A DNA stretch of 36,521 nucleotides, taken from NCBI RefSeq assembly GCF_000688695.1, contig NZ_JIBQ01000017.1:23064-59584 (forward strand). The letters run 5' to 3'. Both the position numbers and the translations under genes were made by a program. Positions 16,122-26,070 of this stretch are shown here, piece by piece (the first letter of the stretch is position 1; the number at the start of each line of letters is the position of its first letter). The DNA comes from Lonsdalea quercina subsp. quercina. Its GTDB lineage: Bacteria > Pseudomonadota > Gammaproteobacteria > Enterobacterales > Enterobacteriaceae. The notes under the pieces were generated by a model that saw only the letters and a list, made by a program, of their open reading frames with translations, did no database searches and was not told the origin of the DNA.

Positions 16122-18110
16122 TCAATGTGTCTGCTTCCTCAGCAGGTAAATAAAGTACGGTGCCCCGATGAACGTCGCCAACAGCCCGGCGGGGATCTGA
16201 TACGGAAACAGCAACATCCGCCCGGCCCAGTCGGCCGCTGCCATCAGCCCACCCCCTATCGCCGCCGCACAGACAATGTGCGACATCACCCGATTGAATC
16301 CCAGCATCCGCGCGAGATGCGGCGCCATCAGCCCGACGAAGCTCATGGGTCCGACGATCAATGTCGCGCCGGCGGTGAGCATCGCCGCCAGCAGCAGAAT
16401 AGCCAGACGGGCCAATGAGACCGGTACGCCGAGCGTCCTCGCGGTCACGCCGCCCAACGGCAGGATCTGCAACCAACGGCGGCAGAGAGGCGTCAATAAC
16501 AGCGCCGCTAACGCCAACGCGCCGGTATAGATGACCTGCTTGCCATCCACTCCGTATGTGGATCCAGTGATCCACGTCAGTACGGCGCCCATGCGCGGAT
16601 CGCCGCTCGCCAGCAACAGCGTGACCAACGTGGTCAGCGCCGTGCCGACTGCAATCCCGGTCGGCAACAGTCTCTGTGTGGAGAAACCGCCCCGGCCCGC
16701 CACCGCCATCATCACGGTCAGCGTCAGGGCGGCGCCGATGCTGCCTGCGGGCAAACGCCACGCCAGCGCATTACCCGGCCACAGAAACATCACAATAACG
16801 ACGCCAAACGCCGCGCCTGAACTCATCCCCAGCACTTCGGGACTCGCCATCGGATTGCCCGTTAACCGCTGAATCAAGCATCCCGCGACCGCCAGCATCA
16901 CCCCCGCGCACAGCGCCGCCGCCAGACGCGGCCACCGCCACGGCAAGAGTTCGGAAAAGGCATTGCCGCTGGCCCATTGCCAGCCCTGCGCGTCCTGCCC
17001 TAGACACAATGCGGCGACAATCACCGCCGCCAACGCTACGCCGCCGCCCGTTAGCCAGAGCGGGCTAAGACGACGTTGCCGCACGACGGCAGGCGTGTCA
17101 TTGACCGGCGCGGTCACGCCATTGCGCAGACGCGGCAGCAGCCACAGTAGCATCGGCGCGCCAACCAGCGCCGTCGCGGCCCCCGTCGGCACCTCGCGCC
17201 ATACGTCCGCCAGCCAGAGCGTCAGCCGATCGGTGAGACACAGCAGCAGCGCGCCCAGCAGCGGCGCCAGCCACAGCCGTTGCCCCAGACGACGCGCACC
17301 CAAAATTTTCGCCAGCAGCGGTGCGAAAAGGCCGACGAAGCCGATGATGCCGGCGGCGTTGACCCACTGGGCGCTCAGAAAGATGGCCAGCGTCAGCGTA
17401 CCGAAACGCGCCAGTCCCAGCCCAAGTCCTAAATTGCGCGCCACGCCGTCGTCCAACCCCAACAGCGTCAACGGCCGCACCAGCAGCGCAGCGGCGATAA
17501 AGCCCAGGATGAGACGCGGCAGTACGAACGACACGTTGCGCCAGTCCTGCTGGTTCAACGAGCCGCTGCTCCACAAAAACAGATTGGTCAGTTGGTCAAA
17601 ATGCAGCAAGGCCAGTAGATGATTGACCGCGCCGCAGTACAGGCTCAGCACCAGACCCGCGAGGATCAGCGTCACCGGCGATAAGCGCCGTCCCCAGGCG
17701 ACGCCGAACACCAGCGCACCCACCAGCAACGCGCCGAACATCGCCGCCAGCTGCGAAGTCATGGCTCCGCCCGGCAGCGCCCACAGCGTCGCGACGGTGA
17801 TACCGAGCTGCGCGCCGCTGGCGACGCCCAACGTGGCAGGCTCCGCCAATGGATTGCGCAGCACTTGTTGAAACAGCACGCCGACCAGCCCCAGTCCCGC
17901 GCCAATCAACAGGGACAGCACTAGGCGCGGCAGCTGACTGTAATGAAACAGCATCTGCCGGATATCGTCCTGCGAGGGGTCTGCAATGCCTTGTCGCCAA
18001 AGGGCAAACGGCAGTTGTCGATTCAGCTGGCTCAGCGTGATCGCCAACACCAGCAACGTCAACGCGCCGACCACCAAGACGGTAAAACGCCGGGAAGATG
18101 TCGACATCAT
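16122..18110 (-). CDS. fhuB: Ferric hydroxamate ABC transporter permease FhuB
   Basis: Inner-membrane permease for ferrichrome-type siderophores. At 662 residues it is the fused, double-length FecCD-type permease: two homologous halves of about 330 residues each with roughly ten membrane segments. The repeated motifs are GNPLAEPATLGVASGAQLG in the first half and GNPMASPEVLGMSSGAAFG in the second. The start overlaps the fhuD stop (TGATG arrangement), with ATG 18110 or 18107 possible. It is last in fhuC-fhuD-fhuB. Confidence 0.94.
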   Translation of the reverse strand: MMSTSSRRFTVLVVGALTLLVLAITLSQLNRQLPFALWRQGIADPSQDDIRQMLFHYSQLPRLVLSLLIGAGLGLVGVLFQQVLRNPLAEPATLGVASGAQLGITVATLWALPGGAMTSQLAAMFGALLVGALVFGVAWGRRLSPVTLILAGLVLSLYCGAVNHLLALLHFDQLTNLFLWSSGSLNQQDWRNVSFVLPRLILGFIAAALLVRPLTLLGLDDGVARNLGLGLGLARFGTLTLAIFLSAQWVNAAGIIGFVGLFAPLLAKILGARRLGQRLWLAPLLGALLLCLTDRLTLWLADVWREVPTGAATALVGAPMLLWLLPRLRNGVTAPVNDTPAVVRQRRLSPLWLTGGGVALAAVIVAALCLGQDAQGWQWASGNAFSELLPWRWPRLAAALCAGVMLAVAGCLIQRLTGNPMASPEVLGMSSGAAFGVVIVMFLWPGNALAWRLPAGSIGAALTLTVMMAVAGRGGFSTQRLLPTGIAVGTALTTLVTLLLASGDPRMGAVLTWITGSTYGVDGKQVIYTGALALAALLLTPLCRRWLQILPLGGVTARTLGVPVSLARLAILLLAAMLTAGATLIVGPMSFVGLMAPHLARMLGFNRVMSHIVCAAAIGGGLMAAADWAGRMLLFPYQIPAGLLATFIGAPYFIYLLRKQTH

Positions 18111-19018
18111 CGCGACGCCTCCCGCGCGTTAGCCAGCGTCTCGCAAAAACGCATGGCGGAAAGCGTGCCGCCGTAAAACCAGACCGGTTCCACCCGCCGC
18201 CAGCGCTGATGACGCACGAACGGCAGCGCTTGCCATAGCGGATTGGCTTCAACCTCTTCCATTAACGCGCTATTGCCGTGATCAAAACACATCGCTTCCG
18301 CTTCAGCGCTCAACGTCGCCAGCCGTTCCATACCCACGATAATACTGCCCCAGGCATTGGTTTCCCCCTGCCAGGCATTTTCGATACCGAGTTCATCCAT
18401 TACCGACTGAAACAGGCTGTGACGGCCGAGGATCAGAACATGGCGCGCATCCATCACGGTAAACAGCAGTAAAGGCCGACGGGTATAAGCCTGCAGGTTG
18501 ACCCGCGCCTGCGCCATGAAACGACTGAACAACGCCAGATGCTGCTCCGCCGCCGGACGCAGACCCAGGCGGTCGCCCAGCGCCCGCAGCGAACGACGGG
18601 CGCTTTCCAGCGGGCCGTCGTCACCGTTAATAAACGAAAACCCCATGCCGGGCGCGATGCGGGCCATCTGCGCTGGCGCAGGACCAAAGCCGTCGGCATA
18701 CAGCAGCAGGGATGGCCGCAGTTGCGTCAACAGCTCCAGATTGGGTTCGGTGCGAAGCCCCACATCCACCACGCTGTCCGGTAACGTCGGCGACTTCACC
18801 CACCGTTGGTAGTTATGTTTATCTGCGACGCCCAACGGGGTGACGCCCAGCGCCATCAGCAGCTCCAACGGCTGCCACTCCAGCGCCACGATGCGACGCA
18901 CATCGGTGACCGCGGCCCGCCCCCGTAGCGCATACGCGCAGGGCGACAGCAGCAACGCGGTCAGCAGGCGGCGGCGAGAAAGTCCGTTGGAAAAAAGTCC
19001 GGTGGAAGGTGTCATCAT
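18107..19018 (-). CDS. fhuD: Ferric hydroxamate-binding periplasmic protein FhuD
   Basis: Periplasmic binding protein that delivers ferric hydroxamates to FhuB. It has about 303 residues, with a twin-arginine type signal (SRRRLL at residues 14-19, then a hydrophobic stretch), as in E. coli FhuD. The mature part has the class III binding fold around RRIVALEWQPLELLMALGVTP and conserved tryptophans. The fhuC stop overlaps its start in TGATGATG (ATG 19018 or 19015), so translation is coupled. The open frame continues upstream inside fhuC, but that is the other gene's territory. Confidence 0.92.
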   Translation of the reverse strand: MMTPSTGLFSNGLSRRRLLTALLLSPCAYALRGRAAVTDVRRIVALEWQPLELLMALGVTPLGVADKHNYQRWVKSPTLPDSVVDVGLRTEPNLELLTQLRPSLLLYADGFGPAPAQMARIAPGMGFSFINGDDGPLESARRSLRALGDRLGLRPAAEQHLALFSRFMAQARVNLQAYTRRPLLLFTVMDARHVLILGRHSLFQSVMDELGIENAWQGETNAWGSIIVGMERLATLSAEAEAMCFDHGNSALMEEVEANPLWQALPFVRHQRWRRVEPVWFYGGTLSAMRFCETLANAREASR

Positions 19019-19818
19019 CAGCACACAAAACTTATCGGCGAGCCATCCGCCGGATGCGTCAGGATCCCCATAGGGATCCCATAAATGTCCTGCAGCACCG
19101 ACGCCTGCATCATTTCTGCGGGCGTTCCCTGCGCAATCAGTTTTCCCTGACGCAGCGCCAGCAGGCAGTCGCAATAGCGAGCGGCCATATTCACATCGTG
19201 CAGCACCGCAATCACGGTAAGCCCACGCTCACGGCTGAGCTGCCGGATCAGCGCCAGCACATCGACCTGATGCGCAATATCCAGCGCGGAGGTCGGCTCA
19301 TCCAGCAATAGACAGCGGCTGCCCTGCGCCAGCGTCATCGCCAGCCAGGCCCGCTGACGTTCGCCGCCGGACAGGCTGTCCACCAGACGCGGTGCAAACG
19401 GCGTCAAACCGACCAGCGCAATGGCTTGCTCCACCTGCTCCCGGTCGGCATGACCGAAACGCCCGAGCGCGCCGTGCCACGGGTAGCGCCCCACCGCCAC
19501 CAGCTCGCGTACCGTCATGCCTTCGGCGGCGGGCAGTTGCTGTGGCAGATAGGCCACCTGACGGGCGAAGAGCGTGTTGCCCCAAAGCGCCAACGGCCGG
19601 CCCGCCAACGAGAGTTGACCGGCGCTGGCGGGCTGGTGACGGCCCAGCATCTTGAGCAGGGTGGACTTACCCGATCCGTTATGGCCGATAAGCCCGTAGA
19701 CTTTCCCCGCAGGAAACGCGACCGACAGCGGATGCAGTAACGTACGGTTGCCGACACTGAAGCTGACCCCCTCAAGCGAGAACGTCATATCGTCATCGAG
19801 TGGAAATTTATTTGGCAT
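19018..19818 (-). CDS. fhuC: Ferric hydroxamate ABC transporter ATPase FhuC
   Basis: ATPase of the hydroxamate siderophore importer. It has 266 residues (E. coli 265). Walker A is GHNGSGKST at 45-53, signature LSGGER at 149-154, Walker B LLLDEP at 170-175, followed by the H-loop VLHDVN. ATG 19818 gives the family length. An in-frame ATG 20 codons upstream would add a basic, unsupported tail, and one at 19788 would remove ten residues. It is the first gene of the operon: fhuA, which precedes it in E. coli, is absent. A Fur box lies about 125 bases upstream. Confidence 0.94.
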   Translation of the reverse strand: MPNKFPLDDDMTFSLEGVSFSVGNRTLLHPLSVAFPAGKVYGLIGHNGSGKSTLLKMLGRHQPASAGQLSLAGRPLALWGNTLFARQVAYLPQQLPAAEGMTVRELVAVGRYPWHGALGRFGHADREQVEQAIALVGLTPFAPRLVDSLSGGERQRAWLAMTLAQGSRCLLLDEPTSALDIAHQVDVLALIRQLSRERGLTVIAVLHDVNMAARYCDCLLALRQGKLIAQGTPAEMMQASVLQDIYGIPMGILTHPADGSPISFVC

Positions 19819-19943
19819 AAGGCAGGCCCTGAGCGAAAGCACAGGCGGTATTCGCCGTCGTGAAAAGGGAGGCGGCAAGACATAACGGGCAAGCGGGCGT
19901 CGGCATAGGTCGCATCTCTAATGAATCACTGATTAATGCAAAC

Positions 19944-19962
19944 GAGAATAATTATTATAAGC
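19944..19962 (-). promoter_or_regulatory. Fur box overlapping the fhuC -10 element
   Basis: The 19 bases GAGAATAATTATTATAAGC read on the minus strand match the Fur consensus at 14 of 19 positions. On that strand they contain a perfect TATAAT (19959-19954). No good -35 hexamer is visible. Repression by iron-loaded Fur would block this promoter, in line with known fhu control. Confidence 0.65.
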
Positions 19963-20045
19963 GTCGCATTTTTGCAAAAGGAACCAGCCACTGCAAGCGC
20001 CTTTGGTCCACGTGGAACTGACTCAGTCGCCATTGAGCTGACTCC

Positions 20046-20295
20046 CTACTCGTCATCTATGCCAGCGCGTCTCAATAGCGGGTTGATGGCATCGGCATCC
20101 GTCCCATCACGCCCAACCATCACGAAGCAATGCTCGGTTTCGAGCCATACGACGTTCATCCAAAGGGCCCACCGCCAATAACAAGGCGCGGTTATAAGCG
20201 AGAGGAGTGCGCAGGCGTGATTCAGATGACTCAGCCCAAAAACTCTCACGCCTTCTCTCTGGCGGTTTAGTCAGATCGATCATTGCCGCTCTCAA
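20046..20295 (-). pseudogene. Possible decayed gene between fhuC and mrcB, unrecognised
   Basis: The 360 bases between the Fur box and the mrcB terminator, where fhuA sits in E. coli, hold two overlapping minus-strand open frames in different phases. One starts at about 20289 (MIDLTKPPERRRESFW) and one ends at about 20046 (around VVWLETEHCFVMVGRDGTDA). Each looks protein-like in a different part, as a single frameshifted gene would. Neither resembles FhuA. I do not recognise the family. It could also be chance open frame. Confidence 0.3.
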
Positions 20296-20357
20296 GGGGA
20301 TGATAGAAGGCTATAAACCATCACCACCGCCCGAGGAGGTGGTGTAAAGCTGACCAC

Positions 20358-20384
20358 AAAAAAGCCCGCAACCAGGTTGCGGGC
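20358..20384 (-). terminator. Rho-independent terminator after mrcB
   Basis: GCCCGCAAC (20364-20372), loop CAG, GTTGCGGGC (20376-20384). On the minus strand it is followed by six T (20363-20358). Located about 38 bases past the mrcB stop. Confidence 0.9.
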
Positions 20385-20421
20385 TTCGAAGGTCAGGGCG
20401 ACAGTCACGCCTTAGGCGACA

Positions 20422-22908
20422 TTACTGCCCGAACATCTCTTTGATCCAGCCGGCGACGCCCTGTCCGTCTTTCTGCTCGTCTTGCTGTCCACCCTGCTGG
20501 TCTTCCTGCGGTTGCACCGTCTGAGGCGCAGATTGGCACAGGGACTGCGGGTTATCGCTCCAGACCGGCAGCACGCGGCCCGCGCTGCCGTTGCAGATGA
20601 CATTGCCGTTGCCGTCGACCGTCATCGTGCTGATGCCTTCCGGCGGCGTCAGCGTTAACGCCAGCGGCGTCTGGTTTTCCAGATAACGGCGGTAGAGCGT
20701 CAGCGCGCCGTTGGCGCCGGTCAGCTTGGCAGGGCCATTATTGTCTCGACCCACCCAGGCGATTGCCACTTCCTTGCCGTCCACGCCGGCGAACCAGCTG
20801 TCGCGCAGGTCGTTGGTCGTCCCGGTTTTCGCCGCCAGGTGATAGCGTCCGAATTTCACCGTCAGCGAGCGGGACGTCCCGCGTTCAACCACCTGCTGCA
20901 TACCGTACAGCGTCAGATAGGCTGCCTGAGCCGGTACGGCGCGTTCCGCCTGAGGGAAGCTCTGATACAGCACCGTATTGTCTTCCGCGATCACGGAGCG
21001 TACCGCCGACAGCGGGGCTCGATTGCCGCCGCTGGCAATAGTCTGGTACTCCTGCGCGACTTCCATCGGCGTCAGGCTGATCGCCCCCAGCAGCATGGAC
21101 GGCACGGGCTGGATCACCTCTTTGGGGATCCCCAATCGCTGCAGCGTGGCGCTGACCTGATCCAGCCCAACCGCCATCCCCAGATTCACCGTCGGGACGT
21201 TCAGGGAGTTAGCAAGCGCATCCACCAACAGTACCTGACCGCGGAACTGGCGATCGTAGTTCTTCGGCTCCCATATCGCGCCGTTCGGCTGTTTCAGCGA
21301 CAGCGGCGCATCCGACAGCACCGTATTAAGGCGATAGTGATCGGGATCGCTGAGGGCTGTCAGATAGGTCGCGGGTTTCGCCAGCGAGCCGACCGAACGA
21401 CGCGCCTGCAGCGCGCGGTTGAAACCGGCGAATTGGGTGTCGGCGCCGCCTACCATCGCGCGGATTTCTCCGCTGAAACGGTCGACGATCACCATCGCCG
21501 CCTCCAGATCGCCGACGTTGCGCGCGGCACGCAGCGCAGGAACGCCCGTTTCCACTGCGCGTTCGGCGGCATCCTGCGATACCGGGTCAAGCGTGGTGAA
21601 GATCTTCACGCCGGACAGGTCGTTGACCTTGTCGCCAAGCCGCTGCTGCAACTCCTGACGCACCATCTGCATAAACGCGGGTTGCGGGCTGATCACGCCG
21701 CCTTTGGGCTGGACGCCCAGCGGACGCGCGCTCAGCATGTTATAGAGATCTTCGTCGATCACCTGCTGATTTTGCAGCAGACGCAGCACCAGATTGCGGC
21801 GCTCCAGCGTCAGTTTCGGGTTACGCCACGGATTGTACAGCGAGGCGCCTTTGACCATACCGACCAGCATCGCCTGCTGATCGAGGCTCAGCTCGTTCAC
21901 CGGACGCCCGAAGTAGTAGAGGCTGGCCAGCGGGAAACCGCGGATCTGATCGCTGCCGCTCTGACCGAGATACACCTCGTTCAGATACAGTTCCAGAATC
22001 CGATCCTTGCTGTAGCGCGCGTCCACGATCAGCGCCATATAGGCTTCATTGAGCTTACGCCACAGCGAACGCTCGTTGGTGAGGAACATGTTTTTCACCA
22101 ACTGCTGCGTCAACGTACTACCGCCCTGCACCGCGCGTCCTGCGGTCAGGTTGGCCAGCACGGCTCGGCCGATGGAAAACAGACTGATGCCGTCATGCTC
22201 GTAGAAATGACGGTCTTCGGTCGCGATCAACGTATCCACCAGCAGATCGGGGAACCCTGCCCGAGGAACGAACAGACGCTGTTCGCCGTTCGGCGATTGC
22301 AGCATGGTGATCAGTTTGGGATCGAGCCTGAAGAAACCGAAGCTGCGCTGGTTATCCAGATTCTGGATCTGCGACAGACGATCGTTATTGAACACCAGAC
22401 GGGCGCGGATCTGGCCCTCTTTGCCATCGGGGAAGTCGAACGGACGACGCAGCATTTCGATGCTGTTGGCCTGCACCGTAAACTCGCCGGGGCGGGTCAT
22501 CCGGGTGACTTCGCGATACTGCATCCCTTCCAGCAGATGCACCATTTCCTGCTTGCTGTAGGACATGCCGGGTTCAAGGTTCACCATCCGGCCGTAAACC
22601 GTCGCCGGGAGCTGCCAGACCTTGCCGTCGATGCGGCTGCGGATTTCGCTGTCCAGATAGATGCCGTAGACCGCCATGACGACCACGAACACCAGCAGCA
22701 GTTTTAGCGCTAGCCCCAGCCAGCGGCGCTTTTTGCCAGGCTTGCGGCTCATCTCTTCGTCGTCCTCGTCATCATAATCATCGTCATACTCTTCGTAATC
22801 ATCATCATAGTCATCGTCATCCCTGCGACGCCTTACCACCTGTTTACGTGTAGGTTTTCGCGGCGCTTTTCCCTTGCGCCCGATAGGTTCGCGATCGTCC
22901 CGAGCCAT
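20422..22908 (-). CDS. mrcB: Bifunctional penicillin-binding protein 1b
   Basis: Class A PBP that polymerises and cross-links peptidoglycan at the inner membrane. It has 828 residues: a basic and Asp/Glu-rich cytoplasmic tail (29-52), a membrane anchor (about 63-84), a UB2H domain (about 100-190, docking site for LpoB), a GT51 glycosyltransferase with catalytic E231 ([12 protein letters not shown]), and a transpeptidase with SLAK (508-511, nucleophile S508), SLN (568-570) and KTG (694-696). Met53 sits where E. coli starts its short PBP1b form at Met46, so two forms may be made here too. The C-terminus ends in a Gln/Asp-rich tail. It lies downstream of hrpB on the same strand, with 100 bases between them. 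Confidence 0.95.
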   Translation of the reverse strand: MARDDREPIGRKGKAPRKPTRKQVVRRRRDDDDYDDDYEEYDDDYDDEDDEEMSRKPGKKRRWLGLALKLLLVFVVVMAVYGIYLDSEIRSRIDGKVWQLPATVYGRMVNLEPGMSYSKQEMVHLLEGMQYREVTRMTRPGEFTVQANSIEMLRRPFDFPDGKEGQIRARLVFNNDRLSQIQNLDNQRSFGFFRLDPKLITMLQSPNGEQRLFVPRAGFPDLLVDTLIATEDRHFYEHDGISLFSIGRAVLANLTAGRAVQGGSTLTQQLVKNMFLTNERSLWRKLNEAYMALIVDARYSKDRILELYLNEVYLGQSGSDQIRGFPLASLYYFGRPVNELSLDQQAMLVGMVKGASLYNPWRNPKLTLERRNLVLRLLQNQQVIDEDLYNMLSARPLGVQPKGGVISPQPAFMQMVRQELQQRLGDKVNDLSGVKIFTTLDPVSQDAAERAVETGVPALRAARNVGDLEAAMVIVDRFSGEIRAMVGGADTQFAGFNRALQARRSVGSLAKPATYLTALSDPDHYRLNTVLSDAPLSLKQPNGAIWEPKNYDRQFRGQVLLVDALANSLNVPTVNLGMAVGLDQVSATLQRLGIPKEVIQPVPSMLLGAISLTPMEVAQEYQTIASGGNRAPLSAVRSVIAEDNTVLYQSFPQAERAVPAQAAYLTLYGMQQVVERGTSRSLTVKFGRYHLAAKTGTTNDLRDSWFAGVDGKEVAIAWVGRDNNGPAKLTGANGALTLYRRYLENQTPLALTLTPPEGISTMTVDGNGNVICNGSAGRVLPVWSDNPQSLCQSAPQTVQPQEDQQGGQQDEQKDGQGVAGWIKEMFGQ

Positions 22909-22978
22909 TGCTGTGACATCTCCATCAGGTTGCTAACGGCACCCGTGCAGTACCTGGCCGTCTACTCTGTGTCTCCCG

Positions 22979-22994
22979 CCTTTCTCAAGAAAGG
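22979..22994 (-). terminator. Weak hairpin between hrpB and mrcB
   Basis: CCTTTC (22979-22984), loop TCAA, GAAAGG (22989-22994). There is no T-run on the minus strand, so this is at best a pause or weak terminator. Confidence 0.3.
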
Positions 22995-23009
22995 GGGAAA
23001 CGTCCGAAA

Positions 23010-25454
23010 TTACTGATTCTGATACTTTCTGGTGCGCCGGGTCGGCACGGCATTGGCCGGGTCGTCAGGCCAGACGTGCTTGGGATAACGCCCTTTCATC
23101 TCTTTCTGCACATCACGATAGGCGCCCTGCCAGAATGCGGCCAGATCGCGGGTGATTTGCAGCGGACGCTGAGCCGGTGACAACAGTTCCAGCACCAGCG
23201 CTACCCGGCCCTCCGCGACGCGCGGGCTTTCCCGCTCGCCGAACATTTCCTGCAACCGTACCGCCAGCGCCGGCGCGCTATCCTCAGCATAGCGGATAGG
23301 CAAACGGCTGCCGCCGGGCACCGTGTAATGGCTGGGCAACGCGCTATACAGACGCTGTTTCTGCCGCCAGTCAAGGCGACGTTGAAGGGCTTCCGCCAGA
23401 TTGAGCTGATTCAGCCCTCGGCGATCGCGCACGCCCGCCAAGGAGGGCAAGAGCCACTGTTCCAGCGTCGTCAGCAGCGTGTCGTCATCCACCGCAGGCC
23501 ACTCGACCTCAGGCAACCATTGGCGCGCGCACTGAATACGGGCGCGCAGCTGTGACGCCGCCGTGTCCCAATTCAATACGGATAACCCCTGCTCGCGCAG
23601 CCAGTTCAGCATCGCCTGCTGCAAGTCGTCGTCGGAGGGTTTCGCCAATGGCCGGATGTGCAACGTCAGACAGCCGATTTGGCTACGCCGACTGGCGCGC
23701 AGCGTACCTTTTTCTTCATCCCAGTGCACGATATTCCGCTCGCACAACAACCCCGGAGAATGTTGCAACAACCGGTCGATATCCACCGGCAGCGCCAGCT
23801 GAATTCGCGCATCGGCATGCTGAGGACTTTGCATCAGCGCGGGGACGATCAGCCACTCGGAGGACGTCAGCGGGTCGTCCACCGCCAGCTGGCCGCCGAC
23901 GCCGTTCGCTAACTGATAACGACCGTCTTGACCGCGCCGCCGGGCGATGCGATCGGCGAAGCCCTTCGCCAGCAGCGCTGCCGCCAGCCCGTCATCAAAA
24001 TGGCCTTTGCCGCCCCCCAAACGTCGCGCCAACTGCGTGGCTCGACGCTGCCAGTGACCGGCCGGGCGACGCAGGCTATCGAACAGATTCGGCGAACCGC
24101 TGCGGGGCGGCTCTTCAATGATGGCCGCCAGCAGCGCCGCCGTGGCCAGCGCATCGCCGCCTTCGCGCGCAGCGGCATGCAGCATCACCGCCAGGCGCGG
24201 ATCGCTGCCGATACCCGCGATCTGCCTGCCCGTGGTCGTCAACTGCTGCCGATCATCGACAATGCCCAGTTGCAGCAACAGACGCTGTGCGCCAGATAGC
24301 GCTGGCCCGGGCGGAGTATCCAGCCAGGTGAGCTGACCAATGTCGCGACATCCCCACTGCAGCAAATCCAGCCAGAGGCTCGACAGGTCGCTATGCAGTA
24401 TCTCCGGCTCGCTCTGCGCCGCCGCGCGTTCCGCCTGTTCTTTCGTGCACAGATGCCAGCAGACGCCAGGCTCCAGACGTCCCGCTCGGCCAGCGCGCTG
24501 CGTCATGGACGCCTGACTGATCCGCTGGGTCGTCAGCCGCGTCAGTCCGCTTTTGACGTCGAACAGCGCAACGCGCTCCAGACCACTATCGACCACCACG
24601 CGGATCCCTTCAATCGTCAGGCTGGTTTCGGCGATGTTGGTCGCCAGCACCACTTTGCGCCGCCCCGCCGCCGCCGGACGGATAGCCTGCTGCTGCTCCG
24701 CCAGCGCCAACGCGCCATACAGCGGACACAGGTCGATATCCACCGCGATACGTTCGTTCAGCAGAAGCTGCAACCGTTTGATTTCCGCCACGCCCGGCAG
24801 GAAGACCAGCATCGAACCGCTTTCCTGCTGTAGCACCTGCGCAATCAGTCGGGCCAGCGAAGCCTCCAAACGCTCATGCGCGCCCGGCGACTGGAAGTGT
24901 CGCGTTACCGGGTAAGCGCGCCCCTCGGAACTGACCGTGCGCGCTGCCGGTAATAAAGAAGAAAGACGATCGTTGTCGAGCGTGGCCGACATGATCAGTA
25001 GTTTGAGGTCGTCGCGTAGTCCCGCCTGCACATCGAGCAGCAGCGCCAGCGCGAGGTCGGCCTGCAGGCTACGCTCGTGAAATTCATCCAGGATCACCAG
25101 AGAGACGCCTTTCAACTCGGCGTCCTGTTGCAGCATCCGCGTCAGAATACCTTCGGTCACGACTTCCAACCGCGTCTGCGCGCTGCAGCAGGTTTCGGCG
25201 CGCATCCTAAAGCCCACCGTCTGGCCGGGCGTTTCTCCCAGCAGTTCCGCCAGCCGGAACGCGACGCTTTTGGCCGCCAGACGGCGCGGCTCCAGCAGAA
25301 TGATACGACCAGGCAGTTCGGCAGTCTGCAACAGCTGTAGCGGCAGCCAAGTGGATTTTCCGGCGCCGGTCGGCGCATGCAGCAACACCTGAGGCGACTG
25401 GCGCAACGCGTGGATGACGTCATCCAGCACCTCGCTGACGGGCGGTAAACTCAC
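23010..25454 (-). CDS. hrpB: ATP-dependent helicase HrpB (DEAH family)
   Basis: An 814-residue helicase of the DEAH/RHA type (E. coli about 809). Walker A is APTGAGKST at 27-35, the motif II sequence is DEFH at 123-126, motif III SAT follows, and motif VI is QRAGRAGR near 317. The C-terminal helicase-associated and HrpB-specific domains are present to the end. The cellular role in enterobacteria is not well defined; despite the gene symbol it is unrelated to the type III hrp system. The start is a GTG (25454) with GGAG six bases upstream. It is divergent from thpR across 74 bases. Confidence 0.93.
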   Translation of the reverse strand: MSLPPVSEVLDDVIHALRQSPQVLLHAPTGAGKSTWLPLQLLQTAELPGRIILLEPRRLAAKSVAFRLAELLGETPGQTVGFRMRAETCCSAQTRLEVVTEGILTRMLQQDAELKGVSLVILDEFHERSLQADLALALLLDVQAGLRDDLKLLIMSATLDNDRLSSLLPAARTVSSEGRAYPVTRHFQSPGAHERLEASLARLIAQVLQQESGSMLVFLPGVAEIKRLQLLLNERIAVDIDLCPLYGALALAEQQQAIRPAAAGRRKVVLATNIAETSLTIEGIRVVVDSGLERVALFDVKSGLTRLTTQRISQASMTQRAGRAGRLEPGVCWHLCTKEQAERAAAQSEPEILHSDLSSLWLDLLQWGCRDIGQLTWLDTPPGPALSGAQRLLLQLGIVDDRQQLTTTGRQIAGIGSDPRLAVMLHAAAREGGDALATAALLAAIIEEPPRSGSPNLFDSLRRPAGHWQRRATQLARRLGGGKGHFDDGLAAALLAKGFADRIARRRGQDGRYQLANGVGGQLAVDDPLTSSEWLIVPALMQSPQHADARIQLALPVDIDRLLQHSPGLLCERNIVHWDEEKGTLRASRRSQIGCLTLHIRPLAKPSDDDLQQAMLNWLREQGLSVLNWDTAASQLRARIQCARQWLPEVEWPAVDDDTLLTTLEQWLLPSLAGVRDRRGLNQLNLAEALQRRLDWRQKQRLYSALPSHYTVPGGSRLPIRYAEDSAPALAVRLQEMFGERESPRVAEGRVALVLELLSPAQRPLQITRDLAAFWQGAYRDVQKEMKGRYPKHVWPDDPANAVPTRRTRKYQNQ

Positions 25455-25528
25455 AGAATTCTCCGTAATGATTAACTTTAAGCGGCTCGCATTGTAGCAT
25501 CGGAGCCCCCTATTATAGAGAGAGCGTC

Positions 25529-26065
25529 ATGACTGCCACCCGCCGCCTGTTTTTTGCCCTGCCGCTGCCGGAAAACACCCGCCGCCAGATTATCCGCTGG
25601 CGCGCGGCGCATTTCCCCATGCAGGCGGGACGTCCGATCGCGGCGGCCAATCTGCATCTCACGCTGGCGTTTCTGGGCGAGGTCGGCGACGGTCAGCAGC
25701 GCGCGCTGCAAACGCTGGCAGGGCGCATTCGTCAGCCGGGGTTCACCCTGACGCTTGACGACGCGGGTCACTGGCCGCGTCCAGGCGTGGTCTGGCTGGG
25801 ATGTCGTCGGGCGCCGCGCGGTCTGTTGCAGCTGGCGGAACTGTTGCGGGCGCAAGCGGCGCGTCACGGCTGCCACCAAAGTCTGCAGCCGTTTCATCCG
25901 CATGTCACCCTGCTGCGCGGGGCGACCCACCCCGTGGCCTTGCCGCCCGCCACCTTCGGCTGGTCGACGCAGGTCGACAGCTTCTCCCTGTATGAATCGC
26001 AGTTTGAACACGGCCGAACCCGCTATCGGTCGCTGGCAAGCTGGCCGCTTATCGCCAAAGAGTAA
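25529..26065 (+). CDS. thpR: RNA 2',3'-cyclic phosphodiesterase (LigT family)
   Basis: A 178-residue member of the 2H phosphoesterase family. Its two catalytic motifs are HLT at 43-45 ([10 protein letters not shown]) and HVT at 125-127 ([10 protein letters not shown]). The enzyme opens 2',3'-cyclic phosphates in RNA and was first described as a 2'-5' RNA ligase. It is followed five bases later by sfsA, so the two form an operon. The order thpR-sfsA-dksA is the conserved enterobacterial one. Confidence 0.93.
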   Translation: MTATRRLFFALPLPENTRRQIIRWRAAHFPMQAGRPIAAANLHLTLAFLGEVGDGQQRALQTLAGRIRQPGFTLTLDDAGHWPRPGVVWLGCRRAPRGLLQLAELLRAQAARHGCHQSLQPFHPHVTLLRGATHPVALPPATFGWSTQVDSFSLYESQFEHGRTRYRSLASWPLIAKE

Positions 26066-26070
26066 TCACT

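Noticed and set aside
20839-22707. 622-codon plus-strand open frame opposite mrcB
   Set aside because: Antisense to PBP1b; His/Arg/Gln-rich translation typical of shadow frames.
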